The notes: generated by a model not told the origin, from the letters alone. A stretch of DNA of 64,000 bases from Paramicrobacterium humi (GCF_900105715.1 NZ_FNRY01000001.1:1798001-1862000), one strand, 5' to 3'; positions 35,009 to 43,426 are shown, counted from the first letter of the stretch. Translations and numbers: made by a program.

Positions 35009-35628
35009 TCCGACTGCTCATCGCCGATGACCATCCCGTCGTGCGGGCAGGCCTGCGCGCCCTGTTCGACACCGAGGACGACATGCAGGTCGTCGGTGAG
35101 GCCGCGACGGGAGACGAGGCCGTCGCCCGCGCGGCGGCCGGCGTCGACCTCGTGCTCATGGACCTGCAGTTCGGCGGCGGCGTGCAGGGCGTCGAGGCCA
35201 CCCGCCGCATCCGCTCGGGCGACGATGCGCCGCGGGTGCTCGTGCTGACGAATTACGACACGGATGCCGACATCCTCGGCGCCGTCGAGGCCGGTGCCGC
35301 CGGCTACCTGCTCAAGGATGCGCCGCCCGCCGAGCTCATCACGGCGGTGCGCGCCGCCGCGGCGGGGGAGACCGCGCTCGCCCCGAGCGTCGCGGGGCGA
35401 CTGGCCGCGCGCAAGGACGCGGCATCCGAATCCCTCAGCCTTCGGGAGGCCGAAGTGCTCGAGCTCGTCGCAGACGGCCTGTCGAACCGGCAGATCTCAA
35501 AGCAGCTGTTCCTCTCGGAGGCGACCGTGAAATCGCACCTCGTGCACATCTTCACGAAGCTCGGCGTCTCAAGCCGCACGCAAGCCGTCGCCGCCGCCCG
35601 CGAGAAGGGCTTCATTCGGGCGCAGTGA
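35005..35628 (+). CDS. NarL/FixJ-type response regulator
   Basis: 207 residues, GTG start overlapping the kinase stop. Receiver domain with DDHP at the start, the phosphoacceptor Asp53 in LVLMDLQF, and Lys in YLLKDAPP. The LuxR-type DNA-binding domain follows: LSLREAEVLELVADGLSNRQISKQLFLSEATVKSHLVHIFTKLGV (about residues 145-190; the helix-turn-helix is SNRQISKQLFLSEATVKSH). Its targets are not evident from the neighbourhood. Confidence 0.95.
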   Translation: MIRLLIADDHPVVRAGLRALFDTEDDMQVVGEAATGDEAVARAAAGVDLVLMDLQFGGGVQGVEATRRIRSGDDAPRVLVLTNYDTDADILGAVEAGAAGYLLKDAPPAELITAVRAAAAGETALAPSVAGRLAARKDAASESLSLREAEVLELVADGLSNRQISKQLFLSEATVKSHLVHIFTKLGVSSRTQAVAAAREKGFIRAQ

Positions 35629-35640
35629 GAAGGCGGGCGG

Positions 35641-35658
35641 CCTCCGCGAGCACGGAGG
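35641..35658 (+). terminator. Small hairpin after the response regulator gene
   Basis: CCTCCG, loop CGAGCA, CGGAGG, 12 bases after the stop codon. Short, so weak support. Confidence 0.4.
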
Positions 35659-35713
35659 GTGACGATGTGTTCGTCGGTGACCCGCTGACGCTGGCGCAGT
35701 GCCTTACCCCTGA

Positions 35714-35783
35714 TTTCTGCAAAAGGCTTCGCCACGCCGGGAAGTGCGGCCGGGACGCGGCGTGTCGAGAGAATCTGCAGAAA
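35714..35783. repeat. Intergenic repeat element, copy A (TTTCTGCA...TGCAGAAA ends)
   Basis: About 70 bases between two convergent genes. Ends are inverted: TTTCTGCA at 35714-35721 and TGCAGAAA at 35776-35783, with ten of eleven bases matching if extended outward. The inner motif GCGGCGTGTCG lies at 35757-35767. A closely similar element occurs at 60522-60595, also between convergent genes. Confidence 0.75.
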
Positions 35784-35812
35784 TTAGAGAACGGAACGCT
35801 CGGCGGTCGGGC

Positions 35813-36880
35813 TCACAGGGTGTGCAGGGTGCCGAGGGCTGCGACGACGTCGCGGTGCCAGCGCTCGGCAAGCGGGACGACTCCGCGGAACATGGCGGCG
35901 TCGTGCGTGGCTCCCTTGTATTCGACGACGCTCGCGTCGACGCCGCTCTCGCGCAGGGCCGTGCCGTACGCTGCGCCGTCGCCGCGCAGCACGTCGTACT
36001 CCGCCGTGAGCACCACGGCGGGAGGAAGGCCGCGGTGGTGGTCGGCGAGCAGCGGTGAAGCAGTCGCACGGTGGGCGAGGGAACGGTCTTTGAGGTAGGC
36101 GTTCGCGACGGCGACGAGCTCGCGCCGAGCCATCAGGAGAGGGATCTTCATCTCGCGGAGCGGCCGCTTGTCGATGTGCCCGCCTGTCAGGTCGAGGGCG
36201 GGCACCTCGAGCAGCTGCAGTGCGAGCGGATGCCACGCACGCGCCCGGTTGAGCAGCGTCACGGCGGCGGCGATGTTCCCACCCGACGAGGTACCGTTGA
36301 CGGCGATGCGATCGGGGTCGACGCCGAGCTCGGCGGCGTTCTCGGCGAGCCAGTGCAGGGCCGCGTAGCCCTGCTCGACGGCCGCCGGGTAGCGGTGCTC
36401 GGGGGCGAGCGCGTAGTCGACGGCGACCGTGACGACGCCCGAGTCCGCCGTGCGGGATCGAAAGGCCGCGTCGATGCTCGTCCAGTCGAGGCCGCCGAGC
36501 TGGAACGAGCCGCCGAAGAACGCGAGCACGGCGGGGCGAAGCCCGGCGGCATCCGTCAGTGGCCGGTATACGCGCACGCGCACCTCGAGGAAGCCGGGCA
36601 CCTCGATCGTGTGATCCTCGGTCGGCACTTCCGGGCCGGGAACGCCGACGCGGCCGAACAGCTTGGTGTCCCACGCTTTCGCGTTGCGGCGCTGCCAGCC
36701 GGGCGTCTTGCGGCGGGCGGCGGCCTTGGCGCGCTGGGCGGCGTCGACCGGGTCGAGGGTGGCCGGGCGCCGCAGGGGAACGAGCTTCGACAGCGATCCG
36801 GTGACCATCGAGCGCGCCTGCACGATCATGTCGTGTCGGCGCGCTCGATACATCTCGTCGAAGTACGGATCCAGAGCCAC
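35813..36880 (-). CDS. Alpha/beta hydrolase, HSL-like esterase family
   Basis: 355 residues, GTG start with GGGAGG six bases upstream and a CATAAT box further up. The hormone-sensitive-lipase layout is clear: oxyanion region FFGGSFQLGG (where the family usually has HGGG), SRTADSGVVTVAVDYALAPEHRYPA, nucleophile Ser198 in GTSSGG, and C-terminal catalytic Asp (TAEYDVLRGDG) and His (KGATHDAAMF). Probably a cytoplasmic carboxylesterase of unknown substrate. The missing first His of HGG is unusual. It is downstream of the VOC gene on the same strand with 46 bases between. Confidence 0.9.
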   Translation of the reverse strand: MALDPYFDEMYRARRHDMIVQARSMVTGSLSKLVPLRRPATLDPVDAAQRAKAAARRKTPGWQRRNAKAWDTKLFGRVGVPGPEVPTEDHTIEVPGFLEVRVRVYRPLTDAAGLRPAVLAFFGGSFQLGGLDWTSIDAAFRSRTADSGVVTVAVDYALAPEHRYPAAVEQGYAALHWLAENAAELGVDPDRIAVNGTSSGGNIAAAVTLLNRARAWHPLALQLLEVPALDLTGGHIDKRPLREMKIPLLMARRELVAVANAYLKDRSLAHRATASPLLADHHRGLPPAVVLTAEYDVLRGDGAAYGTALRESGVDASVVEYKGATHDAAMFRGVVPLAERWHRDVVAALGTLHTL

Positions 36881-36926
36881 AGCGAACCTCCCGTGCCCAT
36901 TATGCGCACCGGAGGTCGCTGTCGCG

Positions 36927-37814
36927 CTAGGCGCGTGTGGTGACTGTGATGAGGTTGTTCCAGGGATCGTCGAAGCTCAGCGAGCGGCCGTCGTCGCGGG
37001 TCTGCACCTTGTGGTGGCGCAGTCGTTCGTCGAGGGCGCCGACGCCGTCCTTCTCGGGCAGCTCGATGTCGATGCGGCCGAGACCGAGCGCGGGCATGCG
37101 CGGGCCGGCGCCGCGGCTGTTCCACACGTTCATGGCCATGTGGTGGTGGTAGCCGCCGGCCGAGACAAACAGGGCCTGGTTGCCCATCGCCAGTGTCGCG
37201 TCGAAGCCGAGCGTGTCGACGTAGAACTCGCGCGCGGTCGTGGTGTCGCCGACCGAGAGGTGCACGTGGCCGACGACGGCGCCGCCGAGCGTGCTGTCGT
37301 TCGGGGTGGTCGCTGCGAGCTCGGTGAGGTGCTCGCGCAAGTACGCGTTCGGATCGAGGTAGAGGGTCGCCATCTCGACCTGACCGTGCACCCAGCTCCA
37401 CTCGGTGCGATCGCGGTCCCAGTAGAGCTCGACGCCGTTGCCCTCGGGGTCGGTGAAGTAGAACGCCTGGCTCACGAGGTGGTCGGCGCTGCCCGTGAAG
37501 GTTCCCGGTTCGCTGCGGGCGACGGAGTAGAGCGCGGCCGCGAGCGCGGCCTGCGACTCGAACAGGATGGCCGTGTGGAACAGGCCGGCGGATCCGGATG
37601 CCGCATGCTGCAGTTCCGGCGCATGCTGCAGGATCACAACGGGGGTTCCCCCGCGGCCGAGCGTGACGGAGTCGTCTGCGGCGGACATCACCTGCAGGGT
37701 GATGGCGTCGCGATAGTAGGCGGTCATCGTGTCGAGATTCGCGACGAGCAGCGTCACCGGGCCCATCGCGGTGTCGGCGGCGAGCTTTGAGGAGGTATCG
37801 AGTGTTGTGGTCAT
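36927..37814 (-). CDS. VOC family protein, two-domain (CatE/extradiol dioxygenase-like)
   Basis: 295 residues with two vicinal-oxygen-chelate modules (about 18-145 and 165-290). Metal-ligand candidates are His in GLFHTAILF, His in GHVHLSVGD and Glu in DPEGNGVELYW; NGVELYWDRDR is typical of CatE-like proteins of Bacillus. Such proteins are catechol 2,3-dioxygenase-like or glyoxalase-like; the activity is uncertain. GAGGA lies five bases before the ATG. A small imperfect inverted repeat, TTGT-AGCG-ACAA at 37832-37843, lies in the upstream region and could be an operator. Confidence 0.85.
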   Translation of the reverse strand: MTTTLDTSSKLAADTAMGPVTLLVANLDTMTAYYRDAITLQVMSAADDSVTLGRGGTPVVILQHAPELQHAASGSAGLFHTAILFESQAALAAALYSVARSEPGTFTGSADHLVSQAFYFTDPEGNGVELYWDRDRTEWSWVHGQVEMATLYLDPNAYLREHLTELAATTPNDSTLGGAVVGHVHLSVGDTTTAREFYVDTLGFDATLAMGNQALFVSAGGYHHHMAMNVWNSRGAGPRMPALGLGRIDIELPEKDGVGALDERLRHHKVQTRDDGRSLSFDDPWNNLITVTTRA

Positions 37815-37939
37815 GTCATCCTCAACAATACTTGTAGCGACAACATTCCCGCAAGGTCGTCAAGCCCTTTTCTGCGGCAGCCGGTCGACGTACGCTTCCG
37901 AGCACACGGATTCATCGCGCTGCACGAGGGAGGCACGGA

Positions 37940-38479
37940 ATGAGCTGGGGAGCTGTGATCGTCAGGGTCGTGGTCGGAGGGCTGTTCGTCGGGCATGGGC
38001 TGCAGAAGCTGAATGGCTCGTTCAACGGGCCGGGCCTCGAAGGCACTGAGAAGATGATGGAGAGTCTCGAGATGGAGCCGGCGAAGACGAACGCGCTCGC
38101 CGTCTCGCTCGCCGAGACCGGCGCGGGCGCCGCCATCGTCGCCGGCGCCGCGACCCCGCTCGCCGCGGGCGGCCTCATCGCCTCGATGGTGACCGCCATT
38201 CGCAAAGTGCACGCGAAGAACGGCGTCTGGAACTCGAACGGCGGCTTCGAGTACAACGCGGTGCTCATCGCGGTGCTGACCGCGCTCGCCGCCGAGGGCC
38301 CGGGAAAGGCCTCGTTCGACGCGCTGTTCGGCAAGGCGCGCTGGGGCGCCAAGGGTGCGCTCACGGCCCTCGCGCTCGGAATCGGCGGTTCGATCGCCGC
38401 CGTCGAGATGGGGCGTCGCACGGCGGAGAAGAAGAGCGCCGAGTCCGGCGGCGACCTCGGCGGAACGGCCGAAGGCTAG
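37940..38479 (+). CDS. DoxX family membrane protein
   Basis: 179 residues. The N-terminal GAVIVRVVVGGLFVGHGLQKL is the DoxX opening motif, followed by four membrane helices and an Ala-rich C-terminus with a Gly/Glu tail. DoxX-family proteins are small quinone-type or redox-linked membrane subunits with varied proposed roles; none is shown here. GGGAGG precedes the ATG by seven bases. Its last 4 bases overlap the end of convergent purC. Confidence 0.88.
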   Translation: MSWGAVIVRVVVGGLFVGHGLQKLNGSFNGPGLEGTEKMMESLEMEPAKTNALAVSLAETGAGAAIVAGAATPLAAGGLIASMVTAIRKVHAKNGVWNSNGGFEYNAVLIAVLTALAAEGPGKASFDALFGKARWGAKGALTALALGIGGSIAAVEMGRRTAEKKSAESGGDLGGTAEG

Positions 38480-39384
38480 GCGGTCATGCGCTCGAGAAGT
38501 TCGCGGTAGCGCGCGGACGTGCGCTCGACCACATCGGCCGGCAGCTCGGGCGGCGTGCCGGACATGTCCCAGTTCGCGCTCAACCAGTTGCGCACGATCT
38601 GCTTGTCGAAGCTCGCCATCCGCTTATCGGGTGTCGTTCCGGTTCGCCACGCCTCGGCGTCCCAGTAGCGTGACGAGTCGGGAGTGAGAACTTCATCGGC
38701 GAGCGTGATCTCGCCGGTCTCGGGGTCTCGGCCGAACTCGAACTTCGTGTCCGCAAGGATCAGGCCGCGCGTCTCGGCGATCGCCGCGGCATCGGCGTAG
38801 ATCTTCAGGGCGAGATCGCGGATCGCGGCGGCGTCATCCTCGCCGACGAGTTCGACCGTGCGCTCGAACGAGATGTTCTCATCGTGCTCGCCCATGGGCG
38901 CCTTCCACGCGGGCGTGTAGATCGGCGCGGGCAGCCGATCGCCGTTGTTGAGCCCCTCCGGAAGCGGGATGCCGCAGACGCTGCGGCTCTCCTGGTATTC
39001 CTTCCATCCCGACCCGGTCAGGTAGCCGCGCACGACGGCCTCGACAGGAAACATGTCGAGCTTCTTCACGAGCATCGAACGAGCGGCGACATCGTCGGGC
39101 AGGGCCGCACGGCCGCGGCCGCCCTCCGCATGGCTCGCGACAAGGTGATTGGGCACGTCGAGCTCGTCGAACCACCAGAGGCTGAGCTGCGTGAGGATCT
39201 CACCCTTTCCCGGGATGCCGGGAGAGAGCACGAAGTCGAAGGCGCTCACGCGATCGCTCGCGACGACGAGCATCGCGTCTCCCGCGCCGGCGACGTCGGT
39301 CAAGACGTCGGCGGGCTCGTACAGATCGCGCACCTTTCCCGAGTAGAGGTGGATCCAGCCGGCCGGGTTCTCTTGCGCGCTCAC
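38476..39384 (-). CDS. purC: Phosphoribosylaminoimidazole-succinocarboxamide synthase
   Basis: 302 residues from the GTG at 39384. PurC couples CAIR and aspartate using ATP to form SAICAR. The motifs YSGKVRDLYEP, FDFVLSPGIPGKGEILTQLS, DMFPVEAVVRGYLTGSGWKEY and ADTKFEFG are diagnostic. The GTG is preferred over an ATG at 39402 because a GATAAT box ends exactly six bases before it, predicting a leaderless transcript, and because the family normally starts close to the YSGKVRDLY motif. Convergent with DoxX, overlapping by 4 bases. Confidence 0.96.
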   Translation of the reverse strand: MSAQENPAGWIHLYSGKVRDLYEPADVLTDVAGAGDAMLVVASDRVSAFDFVLSPGIPGKGEILTQLSLWWFDELDVPNHLVASHAEGGRGRAALPDDVAARSMLVKKLDMFPVEAVVRGYLTGSGWKEYQESRSVCGIPLPEGLNNGDRLPAPIYTPAWKAPMGEHDENISFERTVELVGEDDAAAIRDLALKIYADAAAIAETRGLILADTKFEFGRDPETGEITLADEVLTPDSSRYWDAEAWRTGTTPDKRMASFDKQIVRNWLSANWDMSGTPPELPADVVERTSARYRELLERMTA

Positions 39385-39390
39385 CCATCC

Positions 39391-39396
39391 ATTATC
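39391..39396 (-). promoter_or_regulatory. Predicted -10 box (GATAAT), leaderless purC
   Basis: Minus-strand GATAAT, six-base gap, then GTG at 39384. This decides the purC start. Confidence 0.55.
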
Positions 39397-39440
39397 GGCC
39401 ATCGCCGATTTCCCAGACCGGAGCATTACGGTCAACGCCT

Positions 39441-39869
39441 ATGAGGGGGACGAGCGAGACCGTTGACGAGTTTCCCGTCGACCACACGCGGCGAGCCCCG
39501 TTCTGGCTGGCGCCCACGATCACGGTTGCGGCCACCGTCGCTGTCAACGGTCTGCTGCTTCCGCTGTGGATCCTTCTCATGCTGGCAAGCGCGCGCTTCG
39601 ACTCGAGCGGCCAGGGCGGCCCGTTCCGTTCCTGCACGGCGGACTCGGCGATGTGCAGCGGGCCGTCCTTCGGCTGGATCGCCCTCGTGATCGCGGCGCT
39701 CGCGGGCGGCGCGCTGCTCGCCGCTGTAATCGCCGCCCGGCTGACGGCGCGATTCACGCGAACGAGCGTGGGCGTGAAGAGCACCGCCGCGTGGAGCCTT
39801 CCGCTTGTTCTCCTTCCCGCCCTTGCACTCGCCGGCATCGGCATCATCGAGTCGCTGAGCGGCGCCTGA
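39441..39869 (+). CDS. Three-helix membrane protein, function unknown
   Basis: 142 residues. Three membrane helices (about 22-48, 75-102, 113-135) with an extracytoplasmic loop holding two Cys (RSCTADSAMCSG) that could form a disulfide. No family recognised. A TACGGT box eight bases before the ATG is compatible with a near-leaderless start. Divergent from purC with 56 bases between, and followed by the PadR gene. Confidence 0.7.
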   Translation: MRGTSETVDEFPVDHTRRAPFWLAPTITVAATVAVNGLLLPLWILLMLASARFDSSGQGGPFRSCTADSAMCSGPSFGWIALVIAALAGGALLAAVIAARLTARFTRTSVGVKSTAAWSLPLVLLPALALAGIGIIESLSGA

Positions 39870-39917
39870 CACGCGCGGGATGCGCTTCCGCTTTGAGCGC
39901 GAGCGGCCGCGAGCGTA

Positions 39918-39933
39918 TATTCCACCTGGAATA
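39918..39933 (+). promoter_or_regulatory. Perfect 16-base inverted repeat over the padR promoter
   Basis: TATTCCA-CC-TGGAATA, 17 bases before the PadR start codon, overlapping a TATATT -10-like box at 39916-39921. A likely PadR operator with self-repression. Confidence 0.65.
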
Positions 39934-39950
39934 GTTGAAGAGGAGTATGC

Positions 39951-40577
39951 ATGACTGACGCTCCGTCGCCCATGACCGTCGCCGTGCTCGGCTACCTCGC
40001 CGAACGGCCCATGCACCCGTACGAGATCTGCCAGGTGGCCGTCCATCGCGGTGAGGACAGTCTCGTGAAGATCAGCCCCGGCTCGGTCTACCGGGCCGTC
40101 TATCGCCTCGCCGAAGACGGCTGCGCACGCGCCCTCGACACCGAGCGCGAGGGAGCGCGCCCCGAGCGGACCCCCTTTGAGATCACCGACGCCGGACGTC
40201 GTCTCCTCGCCGACAGCGTTGCCGCGATGCTCGGCACTGTCGCTCCCGAATTCCCGGCATTCCCGCTCGCCCTCGCCGAATGCCACACGCTGCCGCTCGA
40301 TCGCGTGATCGAGCTCCTCGAGTCGCGCACGACGGAGCTGCAGCGCCTCCTCGACGACGTCGGGCAAGCCCAGGCCACCGCCCGCGAGGGACAGGTCCCC
40401 ACCATGTACCTGCTTCAGCACTCCCACGAGCGCGCGAGACTGCTCGCGGAGATCGGATGGCTCGAGAACCTCATCCGCGAGCTGCGGGACGGCTCGATCC
40501 CGTGGCGGGACGAGCGGGACACCGATACGCGGGAAGCCGCATACGAAAGGGCGCGCAGCGTTGTCATCACGAACTGA
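39951..40577 (+). CDS. PadR family transcriptional regulator
   Basis: 208 residues, ATG with GAGGAG five bases upstream. The N-terminal winged helix reads MTVAVLGYLAERPMHPYEICQVA and KISPGSVYRAVYRLAEDGCARAL, the PadR pattern; the C-terminal half has the Vir-like dimerisation helices (LQRLLDDVGQAQATA, HSHERARLLAEIGWLENLI). It overlaps the exporter gene by 17 bases, so it most likely controls that exporter and itself through the palindrome in its promoter. Confidence 0.93.
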   Translation: MTDAPSPMTVAVLGYLAERPMHPYEICQVAVHRGEDSLVKISPGSVYRAVYRLAEDGCARALDTEREGARPERTPFEITDAGRRLLADSVAAMLGTVAPEFPAFPLALAECHTLPLDRVIELLESRTTELQRLLDDVGQAQATAREGQVPTMYLLQHSHERARLLAEIGWLENLIRELRDGSIPWRDERDTDTREAAYERARSVVITN

Positions 40578-42084
40578 GTCCACTCGCAGGCGAGACGACG
40601 TCGCCAGGCCGTGGCCCGCCCTCTGGGCGCTCGTCATCGGCTTCTTCATGATCCTGATCGACACGACGATCGTCTCTGTCGCGAACCCCGCGATCATCGA
40701 GGGCCTCGACACGTCGATCGACGACGTTCTGTGGGTCACGAGCGCCTACCTTCTCGCCTACGCCGTTCCGCTGCTCATCACCGGGCGGCTCGGCGACCGC
40801 TTCGGGCCCAAGCGCCTCTACCTCGCCGGTCTCGTCATCTTCACCCTGTCCTCCGCGGCATGCGGGTTCTCGACGCACATCTCGGCGCTCATCATCGCGC
40901 GCGTGTTCCAGGGCCTCGGCGCATCCATGATGACGCCGCAGACGATGGCAGTGATCACGCGCATCTTCGCGCCCGACAAGCGCGGCGCCGCGATGGGACT
41001 CTGGGGAGCGACAGCCGGCGTCGCGACGCTCGTCGGACCGATCCTCGGCGGCCTGCTCGTCGACGGACTCGGCTGGGAGTGGATCTTCTTCATCAACCTG
41101 CCCATCGGCGTCGTCGCCTTCATCATGGCGTGGCGGCTCGTCCCGGCGCTCACGACGCACGCGCACAAGTTCGACATCCTCGGCGTCGTCCTGAGCGCCG
41201 TCGGCATGTTCCTCCTCGTGTTCGGCATCCAGGAGGGGCAGAGCTACGAGTGGGGCCAGATCTGGGGGCCGATCTCCGTCTGGTCGCTCATCATCGCGGG
41301 CGCCGTCGTGCTCGCCGCCTTCGTCGTGTGGCAACGGCTCACGCGCGGCGAGGCGCTGCTGCCGCTCGAGCTGTTCCGCGACCGCAACTTCTCGCTCGGC
41401 AACACGGTCATCACGACCGTGGGCTTCGCGATCACGAGCATGAGCCTCCCGCTCATCTTCTACCTGCAGATGGTTCGGGGACTCACACCGACCGAATCGG
41501 CGCTCATGATGGTGCCGATGGCCGTCCTCTCGGGTGTGCTCGCTCCGTTCGTCGGCCGGCTCATCGACCACATCAACCCGCGGTTCGTCGCGACCGCCGG
41601 GATGGCGCTGTGCGCCGTCGCCCTCGTCTGGTACTCGTTCGTGCTCACGCCCGATCAGCCGATCGGGTTGCTGCTGCTGCCGAGTGCCGTCATGGGCCTC
41701 GCCAACTCCGCGATGTGGGGTCCGCTCGCCACGATGACGACCCGCAACCTGCCGCAGGCCCTCGCCGGCGCCGGTTCGGGCGTCTACAACACGACGCGCC
41801 AGGTCGGGGCGGTCCTTGGCAGCGCCTCGATCGCGGTTCTGATGCAGGCGAGGCTCGCGAGCGAGCTTCCCGGTGGGTCGGATGCCGCGAACGGCGGGGA
41901 AGCCGCGAGCCTCAGCGGCGTGCTGCCCGACTTCCTGCACGCGGGCTTCAGCGCCGCGATGAGCCAGTCGCTGCTCCTGCCGGCCGCGGCCGCCCTCGTG
42001 GGCGCGATCGCGACCGTGTTCTTCGCAAAGCCCAAGCCCATCGCCGCCGAGTGGGGGCAGGAGAAGCCTCGTCCGGAGGCCTGA
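40561..42084 (+). CDS. DHA2 family MFS multidrug exporter (EmrB/QacA type)
   Basis: 507 residues with 14 membrane helices. Start at TTG 40561, inside the PadR gene end, with AAAGGG upstream. Motifs: LIDTTIVSVANPAI in helix 1 (the DHA2 D-x-T-I-V-N-V-A-x-P motif), GRLGDRFGPKRLYL after helix 2, RVFQGLGASMMTPQTMAVI, and GVATLVGPILGGLLVD (antiporter motif C). Such pumps export drugs against protons. Coupled to PadR, which is a common regulator-pump pairing. Confidence 0.93.
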   Translation: MSSRTESTRRRDDVARPWPALWALVIGFFMILIDTTIVSVANPAIIEGLDTSIDDVLWVTSAYLLAYAVPLLITGRLGDRFGPKRLYLAGLVIFTLSSAACGFSTHISALIIARVFQGLGASMMTPQTMAVITRIFAPDKRGAAMGLWGATAGVATLVGPILGGLLVDGLGWEWIFFINLPIGVVAFIMAWRLVPALTTHAHKFDILGVVLSAVGMFLLVFGIQEGQSYEWGQIWGPISVWSLIIAGAVVLAAFVVWQRLTRGEALLPLELFRDRNFSLGNTVITTVGFAITSMSLPLIFYLQMVRGLTPTESALMMVPMAVLSGVLAPFVGRLIDHINPRFVATAGMALCAVALVWYSFVLTPDQPIGLLLLPSAVMGLANSAMWGPLATMTTRNLPQALAGAGSGVYNTTRQVGAVLGSASIAVLMQARLASELPGGSDAANGGEAASLSGVLPDFLHAGFSAAMSQSLLLPAAAALVGAIATVFFAKPKPIAAEWGQEKPRPEA

Positions 42085-42131
42085 CCGGCCGGTTGCCGTT
42101 GTCCGGGTGCCGCGCGGCGACTACCCTCGGA

Positions 42132-42161
42132 GCACACGACCGCACACGACCGCACACGGCC
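42132..42161 (+). repeat. Three 10-bp tandem repeats in the lapA-like leader
   Basis: GCACACGACC, GCACACGACC, GCACACGGCC in a row, between a TACCCT box (42122-42127) and the start codon at 42178. Confidence 0.7.
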
Positions 42162-42177
42162 GACAGGGGGGACCGCG

Positions 42178-42429
42178 ATGAGCGACGACACGAGCACCGG
42201 CGGTGCGAGGCGGTGGCTTGCGAGCATCAACTGGATCGCACTCGTGCTCGTCATCCTGGTGATCGTGTTCATGGTGCAGAACGCGCAGGAGACGAGCGTG
42301 GCGATCCTGTGGGTGACGGTGCGCTGGCCGCTGTGGCTCGCAATGGCGATCGTCTTCGTGCTCTCGTTCGCCGCCGGCTACCTCGCTCGCGGCCGGCGCT
42401 TCAAACGCCAGCGCAAGGCCATGAGATGA
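42178..42429 (+). CDS. LapA/DUF1049 domain membrane protein
   Basis: 83 residues. Two membrane helices (about 17-38 and 48-70) with the LapA-type pattern IVFMVQNAQETSVAILWVTVRWPLWLAM and a basic tail ARGRRFKRQRKAMR. The family name comes from the E. coli LPS assembly protein; Actinobacteria have no LPS, so that role does not apply. A purine-rich GGGGGGA lies upstream of the ATG. The leader carries three tandem repeats. Convergent with the epimerase gene. Confidence 0.85.
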   Translation: MSDDTSTGGARRWLASINWIALVLVILVIVFMVQNAQETSVAILWVTVRWPLWLAMAIVFVLSFAAGYLARGRRFKRQRKAMR

Positions 42430-42436
42430 CGCGCGG

Positions 42437-43414
42437 TCAGGCCTGCAGCGGGCGGGCGACCTCGAGGTGGCCGCGCTCGATGAGCCACCGGATGGACTCG
42501 AGCACCGCCTGCTCGGGCTCGTACCGCGGCGCGTAGCCCAGCATCGTCTTCGCCTTCTCGATCGTGAGCACGTGGCTGCGGTGAAGATGTTGCCAGCTCG
42601 CCTCGGCGTGCTCGGGCGTCGTGAGCTCGCGATACCGAGCCCACGTCACGGTCTCGATGGTCGGAGTCTCGCCGAACCAGCTCGAGGCGATCGCGAGGTA
42701 GCCGCGCACGGTCAACGCGGTCGGCGCGACGATGTTGAAGTCCTCGCCGGCGGCGGCATCCGGATTCTCAATCGCGCGCTCGAACGCCTGGGCGACGTCG
42801 TCGGCATGAACGTGATGCATCGTCTCCGTGCCGCTGCCTGGAACGAAGATCGGTTCGCCGGCGGAGAGCGCCGCCCACACGTGCGGGTCGAAGTTGCCGA
42901 GCGGGCCGACCGGGTGCCAGCCAGGGCCGACGATGTGCCCCGGATGGATCGACGTCGTGACGAGGCCACCGGACGCCGTCTCCTCGGCGAGCAGCTGCGC
43001 GATGCGCGCCTTCTCGATGCCGTACTCGCCGAACGGCGGCTCCGCCGAATCGGAGCCCTCCGCGATGGGAAGCTTGCGGCTTGCGCCGTAGCGCCAGATC
43101 GACCCGCAGTGCAGCAGATGGTCGACCTTCCCGCGGAGCGTGTCGACGAGGGCGCAAGCGGACTCCTCGGTGAAGCAGACCAGGTCGACGACGACGTCGG
43201 GCTCCAGCGCGAGAACCGTCTCGCCGAAGCTGCCGCCGGCATCCTGTGCACGGCGGTCGGCGATCTTCTGGCGGACCTGCTGCCACTCGGGCCCATCCGT
43301 GTACGGGCGGCTCACGCCGCGCGTGACGTTCACGACATCATGACCGGCGTGCACGAGGCGGGGCACGAGGAAGCTGCCGATGTGGCCGCTGCCACCGATG
43401 ACGACGATTCGCAT
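42437..43414 (-). CDS. NAD-dependent epimerase/dehydratase family protein
   Basis: 325 residues. Extended SDR fold: MRIVVIGGSGHIGSFLVPRLVHAG at the N-terminus with the GGSGHIG dinucleotide loop, GSIWRYG, and the catalytic pair Tyr-Lys in EYGIEKARIAQLL. THPEHAEASWQHLHRSHV is near the C-terminus. It acts on an unknown nucleotide sugar or similar substrate. A TAGGTT box six bases upstream of the ATG gives a leaderless start. It lies 42 bases after purD in the same direction but has its own promoter. Confidence 0.88.
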   Translation of the reverse strand: MRIVVIGGSGHIGSFLVPRLVHAGHDVVNVTRGVSRPYTDGPEWQQVRQKIADRRAQDAGGSFGETVLALEPDVVVDLVCFTEESACALVDTLRGKVDHLLHCGSIWRYGASRKLPIAEGSDSAEPPFGEYGIEKARIAQLLAEETASGGLVTTSIHPGHIVGPGWHPVGPLGNFDPHVWAALSAGEPIFVPGSGTETMHHVHADDVAQAFERAIENPDAAAGEDFNIVAPTALTVRGYLAIASSWFGETPTIETVTWARYRELTTPEHAEASWQHLHRSHVLTIEKAKTMLGYAPRYEPEQAVLESIRWLIERGHLEVARPLQA

Positions 43415-43420
43415 GGGTTC

Positions 43421-43426
43421 AACCTA
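43421..43426 (-). promoter_or_regulatory. Predicted -10 box (TAGGTT), leaderless epimerase gene
   Basis: Minus-strand TAGGTT, six bases, then ATG at 43414. Confidence 0.55.

Noticed and set aside
33797-35628. Assigning the two-component system a role in purine control because it adjoins purS
   Set aside because: It is divergent from purS but nothing in the operator region or protein sequence supports such a link.
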